Source: JAVBNJ01 sp031551625 (GTDB taxonomy: Bacteria > Bacteroidota > Bacteroidia > Bacteroidales > UBA932). From it: a DNA stretch of 14,048 bases. The DNA lies in the NCBI GenBank assembly GCA_031551625.1, contig JAVBNJ010000157.1, positions 1-14,048 of the forward strand. The letters are read 5' to 3'. Position 1 is the first letter of the stretch; each line of letters starts with the position of its first letter. Below are positions 1 to 6,805 of the stretch, in pieces. A program made the translations under genes and the position numbers. The notes under the pieces were generated by a model, which was not told the DNA's origin, did not search any database, and saw only the letters and a program-made list of their open reading frames with translations.

Positions 1-336
1 GACCGCGAAAGACAAGAATCAGAAACACGGGAACGTATGGAGCGTGAACAACGTGAGGCAGAATCACGTCGACAACAGCAAGAAGCGCAAGAGCGTGCAG
101 AGCGTGAAAGACAAGAAACGGAAACTCGAGAGCGTATCGACCGCGAACAACGCGAAATCGAATCTCGTCGTCAGCAGCAGGAAGCACAAGACCGCGCAAG
201 GCAAGAGTCAGAAGCACGGGAACGAGCCGACTGTGAACAACGCGAAGCCGAATCGCGTCGTCAGCAACAGGAAGCACAAGAGCGAGCTGAGCGAGAACAC
301 CGGGAACGGGAAGCTGAATCGCGTCGTCAGCGCTAA
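1..336 (+). CDS. Arg/Glu/Gln-rich repeat protein, 3' part only
   Basis: The reading frame is open from the first base and ends at TAA 334-336, so 111 C-terminal residues are visible and the true start lies upstream. Composition is almost entirely R, E, Q and A with few hydrophobics, as in long charged helices (single alpha-helix or coiled-coil rods). It is built from tandem units that each begin near EQREAESRRQQQEAQ, at about bases 46, 145 and 235, giving periods of 33 and 30 codons. The copies keep the protein but differ mostly at third codon positions (Ser as tca, tct, tcg; Arg as cga, cgt, cgc), which identifies this frame as the coding one. The only Cys is an isolated DC in the third unit. 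I do not recognise a family. Export or location cannot be judged without the N-terminus. It lies 34 bases upstream of a collagen-like lipoprotein and may be co-transcribed with it. Confidence 0.75.
   Translation, partial: DRERQESETRERMEREQREAESRRQQQEAQERAERERQETETRERIDREQREIESRRQQQEAQDRARQESEARERADCEQREAESRRQQQEAQERAEREHREREAESRRQR
46..336 (+). repeat. Tandem coding repeat, 90-99 bp units
   Basis: Three direct repeat units start at about 46, 145 and 235, and a fourth partial unit sits near 309-336. Unit lengths are 99 and 90 bp, whole multiples of a codon. The differences between units are largely synonymous, so the array appears old rather than freshly expanded. Confidence 0.7.
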
Positions 337-370
337 TCAAATACAGATAAACTACTAAAAATAACAAATT

Positions 371-868
371 ATGAAAAAGACACTTTTTTTTGCATTTGCA
401 GCAGTCATTTTTGTTTTATTACTATCTTGCGAAGGCCCGATGGGCCCCATGGGAGCTGAAGGCCCGGCCGGGCGCGACGGACAAGACGGTGAAAATGGTA
501 AAGATGGTGCAGGTGTAGCCTGGTATACCACTTCTTTCACTATCAATAAAGATGAGTGGAAATTAAAAGGGAACCCGGGAGATTTGAATTCTTATTTCTG
601 TGCCTACAGGCCATTGAGTCAACTTACGGAATCTGTTTTTAAATACGGAACGGTAATTGCCTATATAGAGGTTGAGAAAGGTGTGAAAAACGGTATGCCC
701 TATGTATTACACTTAGGAGAGGAAGCTAATAGCAAGGAGTTCCTATGGACACAAACATACGACTTTGATTTTGTGGTAGGCGAAGTCGGGTTCTATGTCA
801 CCTATTCCGACTTCAATACACAAATCCGTCCGGGTACAGAAACTTTTCACGTGATATTAATGTGGTGA
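371..868 (+). CDS. Collagen-like lipoprotein
   Basis: The 165-residue product begins with a lipoprotein signal peptide: KK, a hydrophobic stretch, then the lipobox LLSC with the acylated Cys at 20. Directly after it comes a short collagen-like run of Gly-X-Y triplets (GPM GPM GAE GPA GRD GQD GEN GKD), about residues 22-48. The remaining ~115 residues are rich in aromatic residues and probably beta-structured (WYTTSFTINKDEW, YVLHLGEE, VGFYVTYSDF). I recall similar short 'CEGPxGPxG' lipoproteins in Bacteroidales, where they are annotated as hypothetical or collagen-like. Eight or nine triplets is short for a stable triple helix, so the segment may be a trimerising stalk; that is inference. The ATG at 371 follows an A/T-rich leader without Shine-Dalgarno, usual for this phylum. 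The next gene starts 21 bases after its stop. The molecular function is unknown. Confidence 0.85.
   Translation: MKKTLFFAFAAVIFVLLLSCEGPMGPMGAEGPAGRDGQDGENGKDGAGVAWYTTSFTINKDEWKLKGNPGDLNSYFCAYRPLSQLTESVFKYGTVIAYIEVEKGVKNGMPYVLHLGEEANSKEFLWTQTYDFDFVVGEVGFYVTYSDFNTQIRPGTETFHVILMW
434..514 (+). repeat. Collagen-type Gly-X-Y triplet run
   Basis: Nine-base periodicity gives eight to nine Gly-X-Y triplets, residues 22-48 of the lipoprotein, placed directly after the lipidated Cys. The first two triplets are GPM GPM. Confidence 0.8.
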
Positions 869-889
869 TTTGCTATTAAATAAAAAATT

Positions 890-1252
890 ATGAAAACAAA
901 ATTTTCGGTTTTAGCAATATTAACCATCGCATTTGTATGTGTTGCAAAAATGAGCACCAGCACAGAAAAAAATCCCGAATTAACCGATTACTTTACCATT
1001 CGATATGGCAAAGTAATCGTTATGGATTCTTTTTATGAACTTAAAGCAACGGATGTTCGTATTGAAGACTTAGCTACTATGATGAACGAATTTAAAAGTC
1101 AGAAAAAAATAGTTGATAAACTTGCTGAGCAATGCGACGAGCTTACCAAACAAAACAAAGAACTAATGAAGGGACAGATTGAACTCAAAAAGGAGTATGA
1201 CGAACTGAAGCGAAAGCTTTCGGATATGGAACGGAAATTGCAAAGCCGGTAA
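890..1252 (+). CDS. Small exported coiled-coil protein
   Basis: The 120-residue product has an N-terminal signal sequence (MKTK, then a hydrophobic stretch to about residue 19). There is no convincing lipobox, so it is either cleaved by signal peptidase I or kept as a membrane anchor. Residues ~25-60 form a short unrecognised region with the motif YFTIRYGKVIVMDSFYEL. Residues ~65-118 are strongly charged, with heptad-like Leu/Ile spacing (KIVDKLAEQCDELTKQNKEL and onward), which predicts a long coiled coil for oligomerisation. It lies 21 bases after the collagen-like lipoprotein gene on the same strand and is probably co-transcribed. No family is recognised. It could be a periplasmic or surface structural partner of the lipoprotein, but only gene order suggests that. 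Confidence 0.75.
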   Translation: MKTKFSVLAILTIAFVCVAKMSTSTEKNPELTDYFTIRYGKVIVMDSFYELKATDVRIEDLATMMNEFKSQKKIVDKLAEQCDELTKQNKELMKGQIELKKEYDELKRKLSDMERKLQSR

Positions 1253-1319
1253 AAAGAAGCTAGTTGCATCATTTGAAATGGTGTGATGAGTGATGTGAAT
1301 GCGGCAAAATCTTGCGGCC

Positions 1320-2342
1320 TTATTTTTTTTCAGTTTTCTTTGTCGATAACAACCCGCATGCTGCGAGTATATCTTGGCCGCGCGAGGAACGAACGGTTGT
1401 TAACAGTCCTTTGTTGTTTAGAATAGTCTTGAATTTCTCGATTTGTGCTTCGCCCGATGGTTCTAATGACGAATCGGGAATCGAATGAAAGCGGATTAAG
1501 TTTATGCGGCACTCTAATCCTTGTAGTAATTTCACTAATTCGGTTGCATGGCGCGGCGTGTCGTTGACACCTGCAAATAAAATATATTCAAAACTTACAC
1601 GGCGTTGGCCGGTAAAATCGTATTGTTTGATTAAACTAATAACTTCGTTAATAGGGTAGGTCTTTTGCATCGGCATTAACTCGCGGCGCTCGGCGTCGAA
1701 CGGGTTGTGGAGGCTAACGGCCAAATGCGCCTGGCATTCGTCCAAAAAGCGCTTCATGGCAGGTAGTATGCCAATCGTTGAAACTGTTATACGGCGGGGA
1801 CTCCAAGCCCAAGCCCAGGGAACGGTGAGTAGCTCAATGCTTTTTAATACCTCGTCGAGATTGTCCATCGGCTCCCCCATACCCATGTACACGGCATTGG
1901 TAAGCTCATTGGCTTCGGCTACGCGCGTGAATTGCCCGATGATTTCGCCGGCCGTCAGGTTTTCCTGAAATCCTTGCCGCGCAGTCATACAAAATTTGCA
2001 ACCCATACGGCAACCTGCTTGCGACGATACACACAACGTAGCGCGGTCATTGTCGGGAATCATTACCGATTCGATGTAATTTCCATTGAGGGTAGGGAAG
2101 AGGTATTTTCGCGTACCGTCTTTTGACTGTTGCACATCGGCAGGCGCAAACCCACCTGCTTCAAATGTCTCGTTCAGTTTGGTGCGTGCTGCTTTCGAGA
2201 GGTTGTTCATCTCGTCGATCGACGTTACTTTTTTCTTGTACAACCAATCGGCCATCTGTTTCCCTGCAAACGAAGGCAAGCCAATTTCCGTGGCAATATT
2301 TTTTAACTCTTCTTCGGTATGTCCTAATAACCATTTTTTCAT
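1320..2342 (-). CDS. rlmN: Dual-specificity RNA methyltransferase RlmN
   Basis: RlmN is a radical-SAM enzyme that makes 2-methyladenosine at A2503 of 23S rRNA and at A37 of some tRNAs, using a methyl-cysteine intermediate. The 340-residue protein has the family layout: a small N-terminal helical domain (about 1-90), then the radical-SAM barrel. The cluster motif CxxxCxxC is at Cys111, Cys115 and Cys118 (CRMGCKFC). Cys104 (TLCVSS) and Cys329 (ILAACG) match the conserved catalytic and methylated cysteines of E. coli RlmN (C118 and C355). GMGEP at 154-158 fits the SAM-binding region. The ATG at 2342 starts MKKWLLGHTEEEL, as expected. Length is slightly short of E. coli RlmN (384) but normal for Bacteroidales. 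It lies downstream of kbl on the same strand across a 96-base gap holding an inverted repeat. Its last residues include a KK-rich tail from a T-rich end. Confidence 0.96.
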   Translation of the reverse strand: MKKWLLGHTEEELKNIATEIGLPSFAGKQMADWLYKKKVTSIDEMNNLSKAARTKLNETFEAGGFAPADVQQSKDGTRKYLFPTLNGNYIESVMIPDNDRATLCVSSQAGCRMGCKFCMTARQGFQENLTAGEIIGQFTRVAEANELTNAVYMGMGEPMDNLDEVLKSIELLTVPWAWAWSPRRITVSTIGILPAMKRFLDECQAHLAVSLHNPFDAERRELMPMQKTYPINEVISLIKQYDFTGQRRVSFEYILFAGVNDTPRHATELVKLLQGLECRINLIRFHSIPDSSLEPSGEAQIEKFKTILNNKGLLTTVRSSRGQDILAACGLLSTKKTEKK

Positions 2343-2372
2343 ATTCTGAGAGGAGGTGAAAAGGTAAAAGGG

Positions 2373-2420
2373 AACAAGGGTGAAAGGAGGACTAACGCCA
2401 CAAACCTTTTCACCCTTGTT
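2373..2420. repeat. 13-bp inverted repeat between kbl and rlmN
   Basis: The arms aacaagggtgaaa (2373-2385) and tttcacccttgtt (2408-2420) are perfect complements, separated by 22 bases. A related gaaaaggt motif occurs nearby at 2353-2364. In the - strand transcript this would form a stem-loop between the kbl stop and the rlmN start. It is not followed by a U-run in that direction, so a classical terminator is unlikely. It could be an mRNA processing or stabilising hairpin, or a decayed dispersed repeat. Confidence 0.6.
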
Positions 2421-2438
2421 TCTTTGTGCTCTTATTTC

Positions 2439-3629
2439 TTATTTGATAACTTTAAGTTCTTTTCCAACTTTGATAAATGCTGTAATGGCTTTGTCTAGGT
2501 GTGCTTTCTCGTGTCCGGCCGAAAGTTGTACGCGAATACGCGCCTGATCTTTCGGAACCACGGGGTAGTAGAAACCTACTACATAAATACCTTCCTCCAA
2601 CATACGGTTAGCAAAGTCTTGCGACAATTTTGCATCATATAACATCACGGCGCAGATGGCGCTTTGTGTTGGTTTGATATCAAAGCCGGCAGCCATCATT
2701 TTGTCGCGGAAGTAGCGCACATTCTCTTGTTGTTTATTGTGCAATTCATCGCTTTCGTCAAGCATCTTGAACACTTCCAAGCTGGCGCCTACCACAGCAG
2801 GCGGAATAGAGTTAGAGAACAGGTACGGGCGCGAACGTTGGCGCAGTAGCGCAATAATTTCTTTCGGTCCGGTAGTGAATCCGCCAATGGCACCGCCAAA
2901 GGCTTTACCCAGCGTACCGGTGTAAATATCAATTTTGCCATAGGTGTTAAAATGTTCGCTTACACCGTGGCCTGTTTTGCCAACCACGCCGGCCGAATGG
3001 CACTCATCTACCATTACCAGCGCATCATATTTGTCGGCCAATTCGCAAATTTTATCCATTGGTGCCACGTTGCCGTCCATCGAGAATACACCGTCGGTTA
3101 CAATAATACGGTTACGTTGTGCCTGCGCTTTCTTTAAGCATTCTTCCAGTTCGGCCATGTTGGCATTGGCATAGCGGTAGCGTTGCGCTTTGCACAGGCG
3201 TACCCCGTCAATAATTGAAGCGTGGTTCAGTGCATCGGAAATAATAGCATCTTCTTCCGTGAATAACGGCTCGAATACTCCGCCGTTTGCATCGAAGCAA
3301 GCAGCGTAGAGAATAGTATCTTCGGTTTTAAAATAACGTGAAATAGCCGCTTCCAATTCTTTGTGCATGTCTTGTGTGCCGCAAATGAAGCGTACACTCG
3401 ACATACCGTAACCGTGCGTATCCATTGCTTTTTGCGCGGCTTTGATTACACGCGGGTGGTTCGACAAGCCAAGGTAATTATTGGCGCAGAAGTTCAATAC
3501 TTCTTGCCCTGTATTTACACGGATAGCCGCTTGTTGCGGTGTCGTGATAATGCGTTCTTCCTTGTACAAACCGGCTTTGCGGATTTCGTCCAGTTCGTTG
3601 GCTAATTGAGTTTTAAATTTTCCGTACAT
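2439..3629 (-). CDS. kbl: Glycine C-acetyltransferase (2-amino-3-ketobutyrate CoA ligase)
   Basis: Kbl is a cytosolic PLP enzyme that cleaves 2-amino-3-ketobutyrate with CoA into glycine and acetyl-CoA, the second step of threonine degradation after threonine dehydrogenase. The 396-residue length matches E. coli Kbl (398). Signatures visible are NFCANNYLGLSNHP (41-59 region), the PLP-stacking His136 in LNHASIIDG, the cofactor Asp208 and His211 in VDECHSAG, and the Schiff-base Lys242 in GTLGKAFGG. The N-terminus (MYGKFKTQLANELDEI) fits true Kbl. It lacks the features I associate with the related serine palmitoyltransferases of this phylum. No tdh gene is present in the window. A -7 type box lies about 70 bases upstream, so it probably has its own promoter. 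Confidence 0.95.
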   Translation of the reverse strand: MYGKFKTQLANELDEIRKAGLYKEERIITTPQQAAIRVNTGQEVLNFCANNYLGLSNHPRVIKAAQKAMDTHGYGMSSVRFICGTQDMHKELEAAISRYFKTEDTILYAACFDANGGVFEPLFTEEDAIISDALNHASIIDGVRLCKAQRYRYANANMAELEECLKKAQAQRNRIIVTDGVFSMDGNVAPMDKICELADKYDALVMVDECHSAGVVGKTGHGVSEHFNTYGKIDIYTGTLGKAFGGAIGGFTTGPKEIIALLRQRSRPYLFSNSIPPAVVGASLEVFKMLDESDELHNKQQENVRYFRDKMMAAGFDIKPTQSAICAVMLYDAKLSQDFANRMLEEGIYVVGFYYPVVPKDQARIRVQLSAGHEKAHLDKAITAFIKVGKELKVIK

Positions 3630-3696
3630 ATAAATTTCAGTTTAAAAATTTCAATATTTCATGAGTCCAAGATTGCGACAAGTGCAAAACAGAACA

Positions 3697-3704
3697 CAAA
3701 GATA
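3697..3704 (-). promoter_or_regulatory. Bacteroidota -7 box for kbl
   Basis: On the - strand this reads TATCTTTG, a full match to the Bacteroidota -7 consensus TAnnTTTG. It predicts a start site near 3690 and a leader of about 60 bases before the kbl ATG. No clear TTTG -33 element is visible at the expected distance. Confidence 0.5.
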
Positions 3705-3731
3705 CAAAATATCTCCGTACTTTAGTTTGTA

Positions 3732-4199
3732 TTAACCTGTGAACTCTGTGTTCACATCTGTGCAACCTGAGGATGCTAATCTGTGGACTATCTTTTTACC
3801 GAACCCTAACCGGTTGTCTGTAAATTTCAGGAACGTCGGGCGGATAACCCAGAGTGGAGTAGTTGCCAGCACGGCATATGGAAAACGACGCAGGTAGGCA
3901 TGTTTCGCTTTTTTCTTTAAATCCCCTTCGGGTCTATGCATTTTCCCCTGGAATTGCAACCCGCGAATCAACCCGACGGTTTCGGTCTCGAGGACTATGG
4001 ACCCCGCTACGGTAGAATTTTGTAACACATCGGCCACATGCCGCGTATTATTGTCGGACGTAAATATAAATACATTTTCTTTATCTAGATAAGCGTAAAA
4101 CATATTTGCACAATATGGCTCGTAGCTTGCACAAGTGGCCAATGTCAATACGTGGTGTTCGTGAATAAAATCAATAATGCGTTTGTCTATAGGTTCCAT
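3732..4199 (-). CDS. YhbP/UPF0306-family split-barrel protein
   Basis: The 155-residue product matches the YhbP (UPF0306) branch of the pyridoxamine-phosphate-oxidase-like FMN-binding split barrels. Shared motifs with E. coli YhbP as I remember it are YCANMFYAY (about 28-36), TRHVADVLQ (52-60), the core LIRGLQFQGK, RRFPYA, PLWVIRP, and the near-terminal KFTDNRLGFGKK. The biochemical role of the family is unknown; flavin binding is inferred from fold. The stretch after LGFGKK (VHRLASSGCTDVNTEFTG) is encoded by sequence that looks like a dispersed ccacagat repeat, so the original C-terminus was probably replaced. The start at 4199 is the ATG nearest a divergent promoter region shared with tamL. 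It is transcribed toward kbl, with kbl's own promoter box between them. Confidence 0.85.
   Translation of the reverse strand: MEPIDKRIIDFIHEHHVLTLATCASYEPYCANMFYAYLDKENVFIFTSDNNTRHVADVLQNSTVAGSIVLETETVGLIRGLQFQGKMHRPEGDLKKKAKHAYLRRFPYAVLATTPLWVIRPTFLKFTDNRLGFGKKIVHRLASSGCTDVNTEFTG
3735..3790. repeat. Dispersed-type ccacagat repeat at gene end
   Basis: Read on the - strand this holds ccacagatta, then cacagatg and cacagag, the pattern of short intergenic repeats (ccacagattacacagat type) common in Bacteroidota and some other phyla. It overlaps the last ~18 codons of the YhbP-like gene. A related copy occurs at about 13874-13907. The call rests on memory of the pattern and on the two copies in this window. 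Confidence 0.5.
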
Positions 4200-4258
4200 T
4201 AGTAGCAGGTAAAAGTACTATTATAATTAAATCCGTTCCTCTTCTTTTCCTTTTATTA

Positions 4259-4266
4259 CAAAGGTA
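4259..4266 (-). promoter_or_regulatory. -7 box for the YhbP-like gene
   Basis: On the - strand this reads TACCTTTG, a full match to TAnnTTTG, about 60 bases upstream of the ATG at 4199. It stands back to back with the tamL box. No good -33 element is seen. Confidence 0.5.
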
Positions 4267-4317
4267 CAACTTTTTAAGAAAGTTAAATGAACCTGCCGTT
4301 TATTACTATAAAAATAC

Positions 4318-4325
4318 TAACTTTG
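4318..4325 (+). promoter_or_regulatory. -7 box for tamL
   Basis: TAACTTTG fully matches the Bacteroidota -7 consensus, 24 bases before the GTG start of tamL, predicting a very short leader. The box is part of a small perfect palindrome (taactt, tgt, aagtta; 4318-4332), which could be an operator or chance in A/T-rich DNA. No clear -33 element is present. Confidence 0.5.
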
Positions 4326-4348
4326 TAAGTTAAATATAAAGTTGTAGC

Positions 4349-6715
4349 GTGCTGAATCGTTTTATATACATTGTTATTGTTGTTGTACTGGCTGGGTTGC
4401 TGGGGATTTCATGTAACACTACACGCTATGTACCGCAAGGGGAATATTTGCTCAAGGAAAATGAAATAGAACTCACGCAAAAGGCTCCCGGTGTATCGAA
4501 GAGCGAAATGAAACTCTACTTGCGGCAACGCGAAAACAAGAGTTCGCTGTTTGGCTGGAAATTCCATTTACGTCTTTACAGCGCCAGTCCACGTTGCGAT
4601 AGTGGCAAAGTCGACACCACCAAGCGCAATGCCGACGGTACTCCGGAAGTGAAGTGCGGTTGGCTCGGGCGGACTATGCGGAAGTTGGGTGAAGAACCCG
4701 TTATATATAACCCCGCTGCAGTATACAGTAGTGTACGCAATTTGGAAGATTACTTGCAATCGATAGGTTACTATTATGCAAGTGTTAAAGATACCGTACT
4801 ACTTAAAAAAAAGAAAGCGATCGTCAAATATATAGTAACCCCCGGAAAGCCTTACATCATTGATAAGATTGACTATCTAATAAACGATAGTATATTGAAG
4901 CCCGTCATTCTACAAGACACTGTAAATAGTTTATTAAAAAGAGGACAGCAGCTATCGGTTAAAGCATTAGAAGACGAACGGACGCGTATCGAAGATTTTT
5001 TGAACAATAATGGTTACTATACATTCAACCGTAACCTTATCAACTACACTGCCGATACGCTGGCAGGCGATTACCACGCCAACCTCACCGTGAAATTAGA
5101 TAAGGAACAGAAAGAAAATGTAGACTCCCTAAATTACAACAAGCGCTTCAAAATCCGCAATGTAAAAATTTATGCAGAGTACGATGCCGTGGAAGCATAT
5201 ACTAATAAGGACTACATGGATACATACTCCCGCAATTTAGCCAAACAAGTGCCCGGTGCCGGGGATATAGAAATTCTGTACCGCAAAGAACAGAACATAC
5301 GTACCGGTACGCTACTGACGGCAAATACCATTGAGCCGGGCGACTATTACAGCGACGATATTATTACCAAAACATACAACAATCTAACAAGTTTACGATT
5401 ATTCCGCGTAGTAAATATCCGCATGAACAAAGTGGCGACAAATGAAAACGACACGTTGCTTGATTGTATGATACACTTAAGTCCGCGCCCTACACAGAGT
5501 TTTGATGTTAAAATGGATGTTTCCGTAAGCAGTTTAGGACTATTGGGATTATCGCCGGCAATAAGTTATTATCACCGCAATATTTTCCACGGGGCAGAAT
5601 GGCTAACAATGACATTCTCCGACAACTACCAGTTCGATCCGTTTAACATCACCAGTGGCAAGCGTTCGAACGAATTGACTGCTTCGGTTTCCATTAGCTT
5701 GCCGAAATTTTTGTTTCCTTACCTGAATAAATATTTTCGTAGTTATTCGCCGCGCACTGATTTTACAATGTCCTACAACTACCAGTTGAGACCGGAGTAT
5801 ACGCGCAATTCGCTGGCCTTTACATTAGGATACAATTGGCGTACGAAGCCGCAATTTTCATATACCGTAAATATCCTGAACCTGAATATTGTCAAACTGT
5901 TTAATTTAAGCCCCGAGTTCTGGCAGTCGATTCAGAACGACCCCTATTTGCGCAACCGCTACGAAGACCACTTTGTATTGGGCGCCAATGCTTCATTCGT
6001 ATACAGTACACGCCAACCGAATAACAAGTCGAATTCTATTCTGCTACGTTGGAGCGTTGGTACTGCAGGTAATGTGTTAAGCGCTTTCAATGGCTTGCTG
6101 CACAAGAATGATAACGGTAATTATTTGATATGGGGAACACCATACTCCCAGTATGCCAAAACGGATGTTAACTTTTCGCAATACATAGTATTCAACGAAA
6201 AACAAACGCTGGCATACCGTTTGTTTGCAGGTATTGGTCGCGGCTACGGCAACTCCATTTCCTTGCCCTACGAAGAAGTGTACTACTCCGGTGGTGCTTA
6301 TAGCTTGCGGGGATGGCAGTCGCGCACAGTAGGCCCGGGTGCTGCCCCCATTGATAGCACATTCACGATTCCCAATCAGGTTGGAGATTTTAAGCTGGAG
6401 GCCAACTTAGAATACCGTTTCAAAATCATTGATATTCTCTATGGCGCACTATTCCTCGATGCCGGTAATGTTTGGTCGCTCAACTATGAAGAGGCCGATC
6501 CGCTTGCTGTGCTGGACTGGGACACATTCTATAAACAAATAGCCCTCAATACAGGGTTCGGGATTCGTTTCAACTTCATCGATTTTCTGGTAATCCGTTT
6601 TGATTTGGGAGTGCAGCTTTACGATCCGCGAATGTATATCGGTTGGGTAGAACCACGCAATCTTTTTGCACTAAGCAATCTCTCGTTACACTTTGGTATC
6701 GGGTTCCCGTTCTAA
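4349..6715 (+). CDS. tamL: TamL, lipoprotein-type TamA/Omp85 outer-membrane assembly factor
   Basis: TamL is the Bacteroidota lipoprotein variant of TamA, an Omp85 protein that with TamB helps insert proteins into, or move lipid to, the outer membrane. The 788-residue product starts with a lipoprotein signal peptide ending LGISC (Cys22). POTRA-type periplasmic repeats follow: residues ~25-60 and ~125-300, with motifs such as DYLQSIGYYYASVKD and FLNNNGYYTFNRN. A 16-strand barrel of the Bac_surface_Ag type fills the C-terminal half. The Omp85 loop-6 signature appears as LRGW within YYSGGAYSLRGWQSR, and the chain ends in Phe (GIGFPF), as barrel substrates do. The start is GTG at 4349. An in-frame stop lies just upstream, and the GTG gives the full signal peptide. 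A BamA assignment is less likely because of the lipobox. No tamB is adjacent in this window. Confidence 0.9.
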   Translation: MLNRFIYIVIVVVLAGLLGISCNTTRYVPQGEYLLKENEIELTQKAPGVSKSEMKLYLRQRENKSSLFGWKFHLRLYSASPRCDSGKVDTTKRNADGTPEVKCGWLGRTMRKLGEEPVIYNPAAVYSSVRNLEDYLQSIGYYYASVKDTVLLKKKKAIVKYIVTPGKPYIIDKIDYLINDSILKPVILQDTVNSLLKRGQQLSVKALEDERTRIEDFLNNNGYYTFNRNLINYTADTLAGDYHANLTVKLDKEQKENVDSLNYNKRFKIRNVKIYAEYDAVEAYTNKDYMDTYSRNLAKQVPGAGDIEILYRKEQNIRTGTLLTANTIEPGDYYSDDIITKTYNNLTSLRLFRVVNIRMNKVATNENDTLLDCMIHLSPRPTQSFDVKMDVSVSSLGLLGLSPAISYYHRNIFHGAEWLTMTFSDNYQFDPFNITSGKRSNELTASVSISLPKFLFPYLNKYFRSYSPRTDFTMSYNYQLRPEYTRNSLAFTLGYNWRTKPQFSYTVNILNLNIVKLFNLSPEFWQSIQNDPYLRNRYEDHFVLGANASFVYSTRQPNNKSNSILLRWSVGTAGNVLSAFNGLLHKNDNGNYLIWGTPYSQYAKTDVNFSQYIVFNEKQTLAYRLFAGIGRGYGNSISLPYEEVYYSGGAYSLRGWQSRTVGPGAAPIDSTFTIPNQVGDFKLEANLEYRFKIIDILYGALFLDAGNVWSLNYEEADPLAVLDWDTFYKQIALNTGFGIRFNFIDFLVIRFDLGVQLYDPRMYIGWVEPRNLFALSNLSLHFGIGFPF

Positions 6716-6805
6716 CCGGTCATTGCGAGGTACGAGTAACCTTAGGGCTTACAAGCTTCCCTGGTAAAGACAATCGCACGCATCACCAATAATACGGCTG
6801 GTTCG
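6716..6805. repeat. Dispersed-type cattgcgagg repeat between convergent genes
   Basis: ggtcattgcgaggtacgag at 6718-6736 matches the start of the 'cgtcattgcgagg-acga' intergenic repeats seen in many Bacteroidota and other genomes. The sequence to about 6805 resembles the rest of such a unit, including caatcgcacgcatcaccaat. It lies between the ends of tamL and the beta-barrel gene and overlaps roughly the last 18-20 codons of the latter. Only one copy is in the window, so repeat status rests on recall of the motif. Confidence 0.5.

Noticed and set aside
44..358. Open frame of 104 codons overlapping the R/E/Q-rich gene
   Set aside because: Differences between repeat units are synonymous in frame 1 and change residues in this frame, so it is a shadow of the repeat array.
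1301..1330. Terminator between the coiled-coil gene and rlmN
   Set aside because: gcggcaaaatcttgcggcc followed by T's looks like one, but the gcggc elements are direct repeats; only a 4-bp stem (gcaa/ttgc) can form.
2439..3629. Kbl as a serine palmitoyltransferase for sphingolipids
   Set aside because: The paralogues are often confused in Bacteroidota, but the N-terminus and the core motifs match true Kbl.
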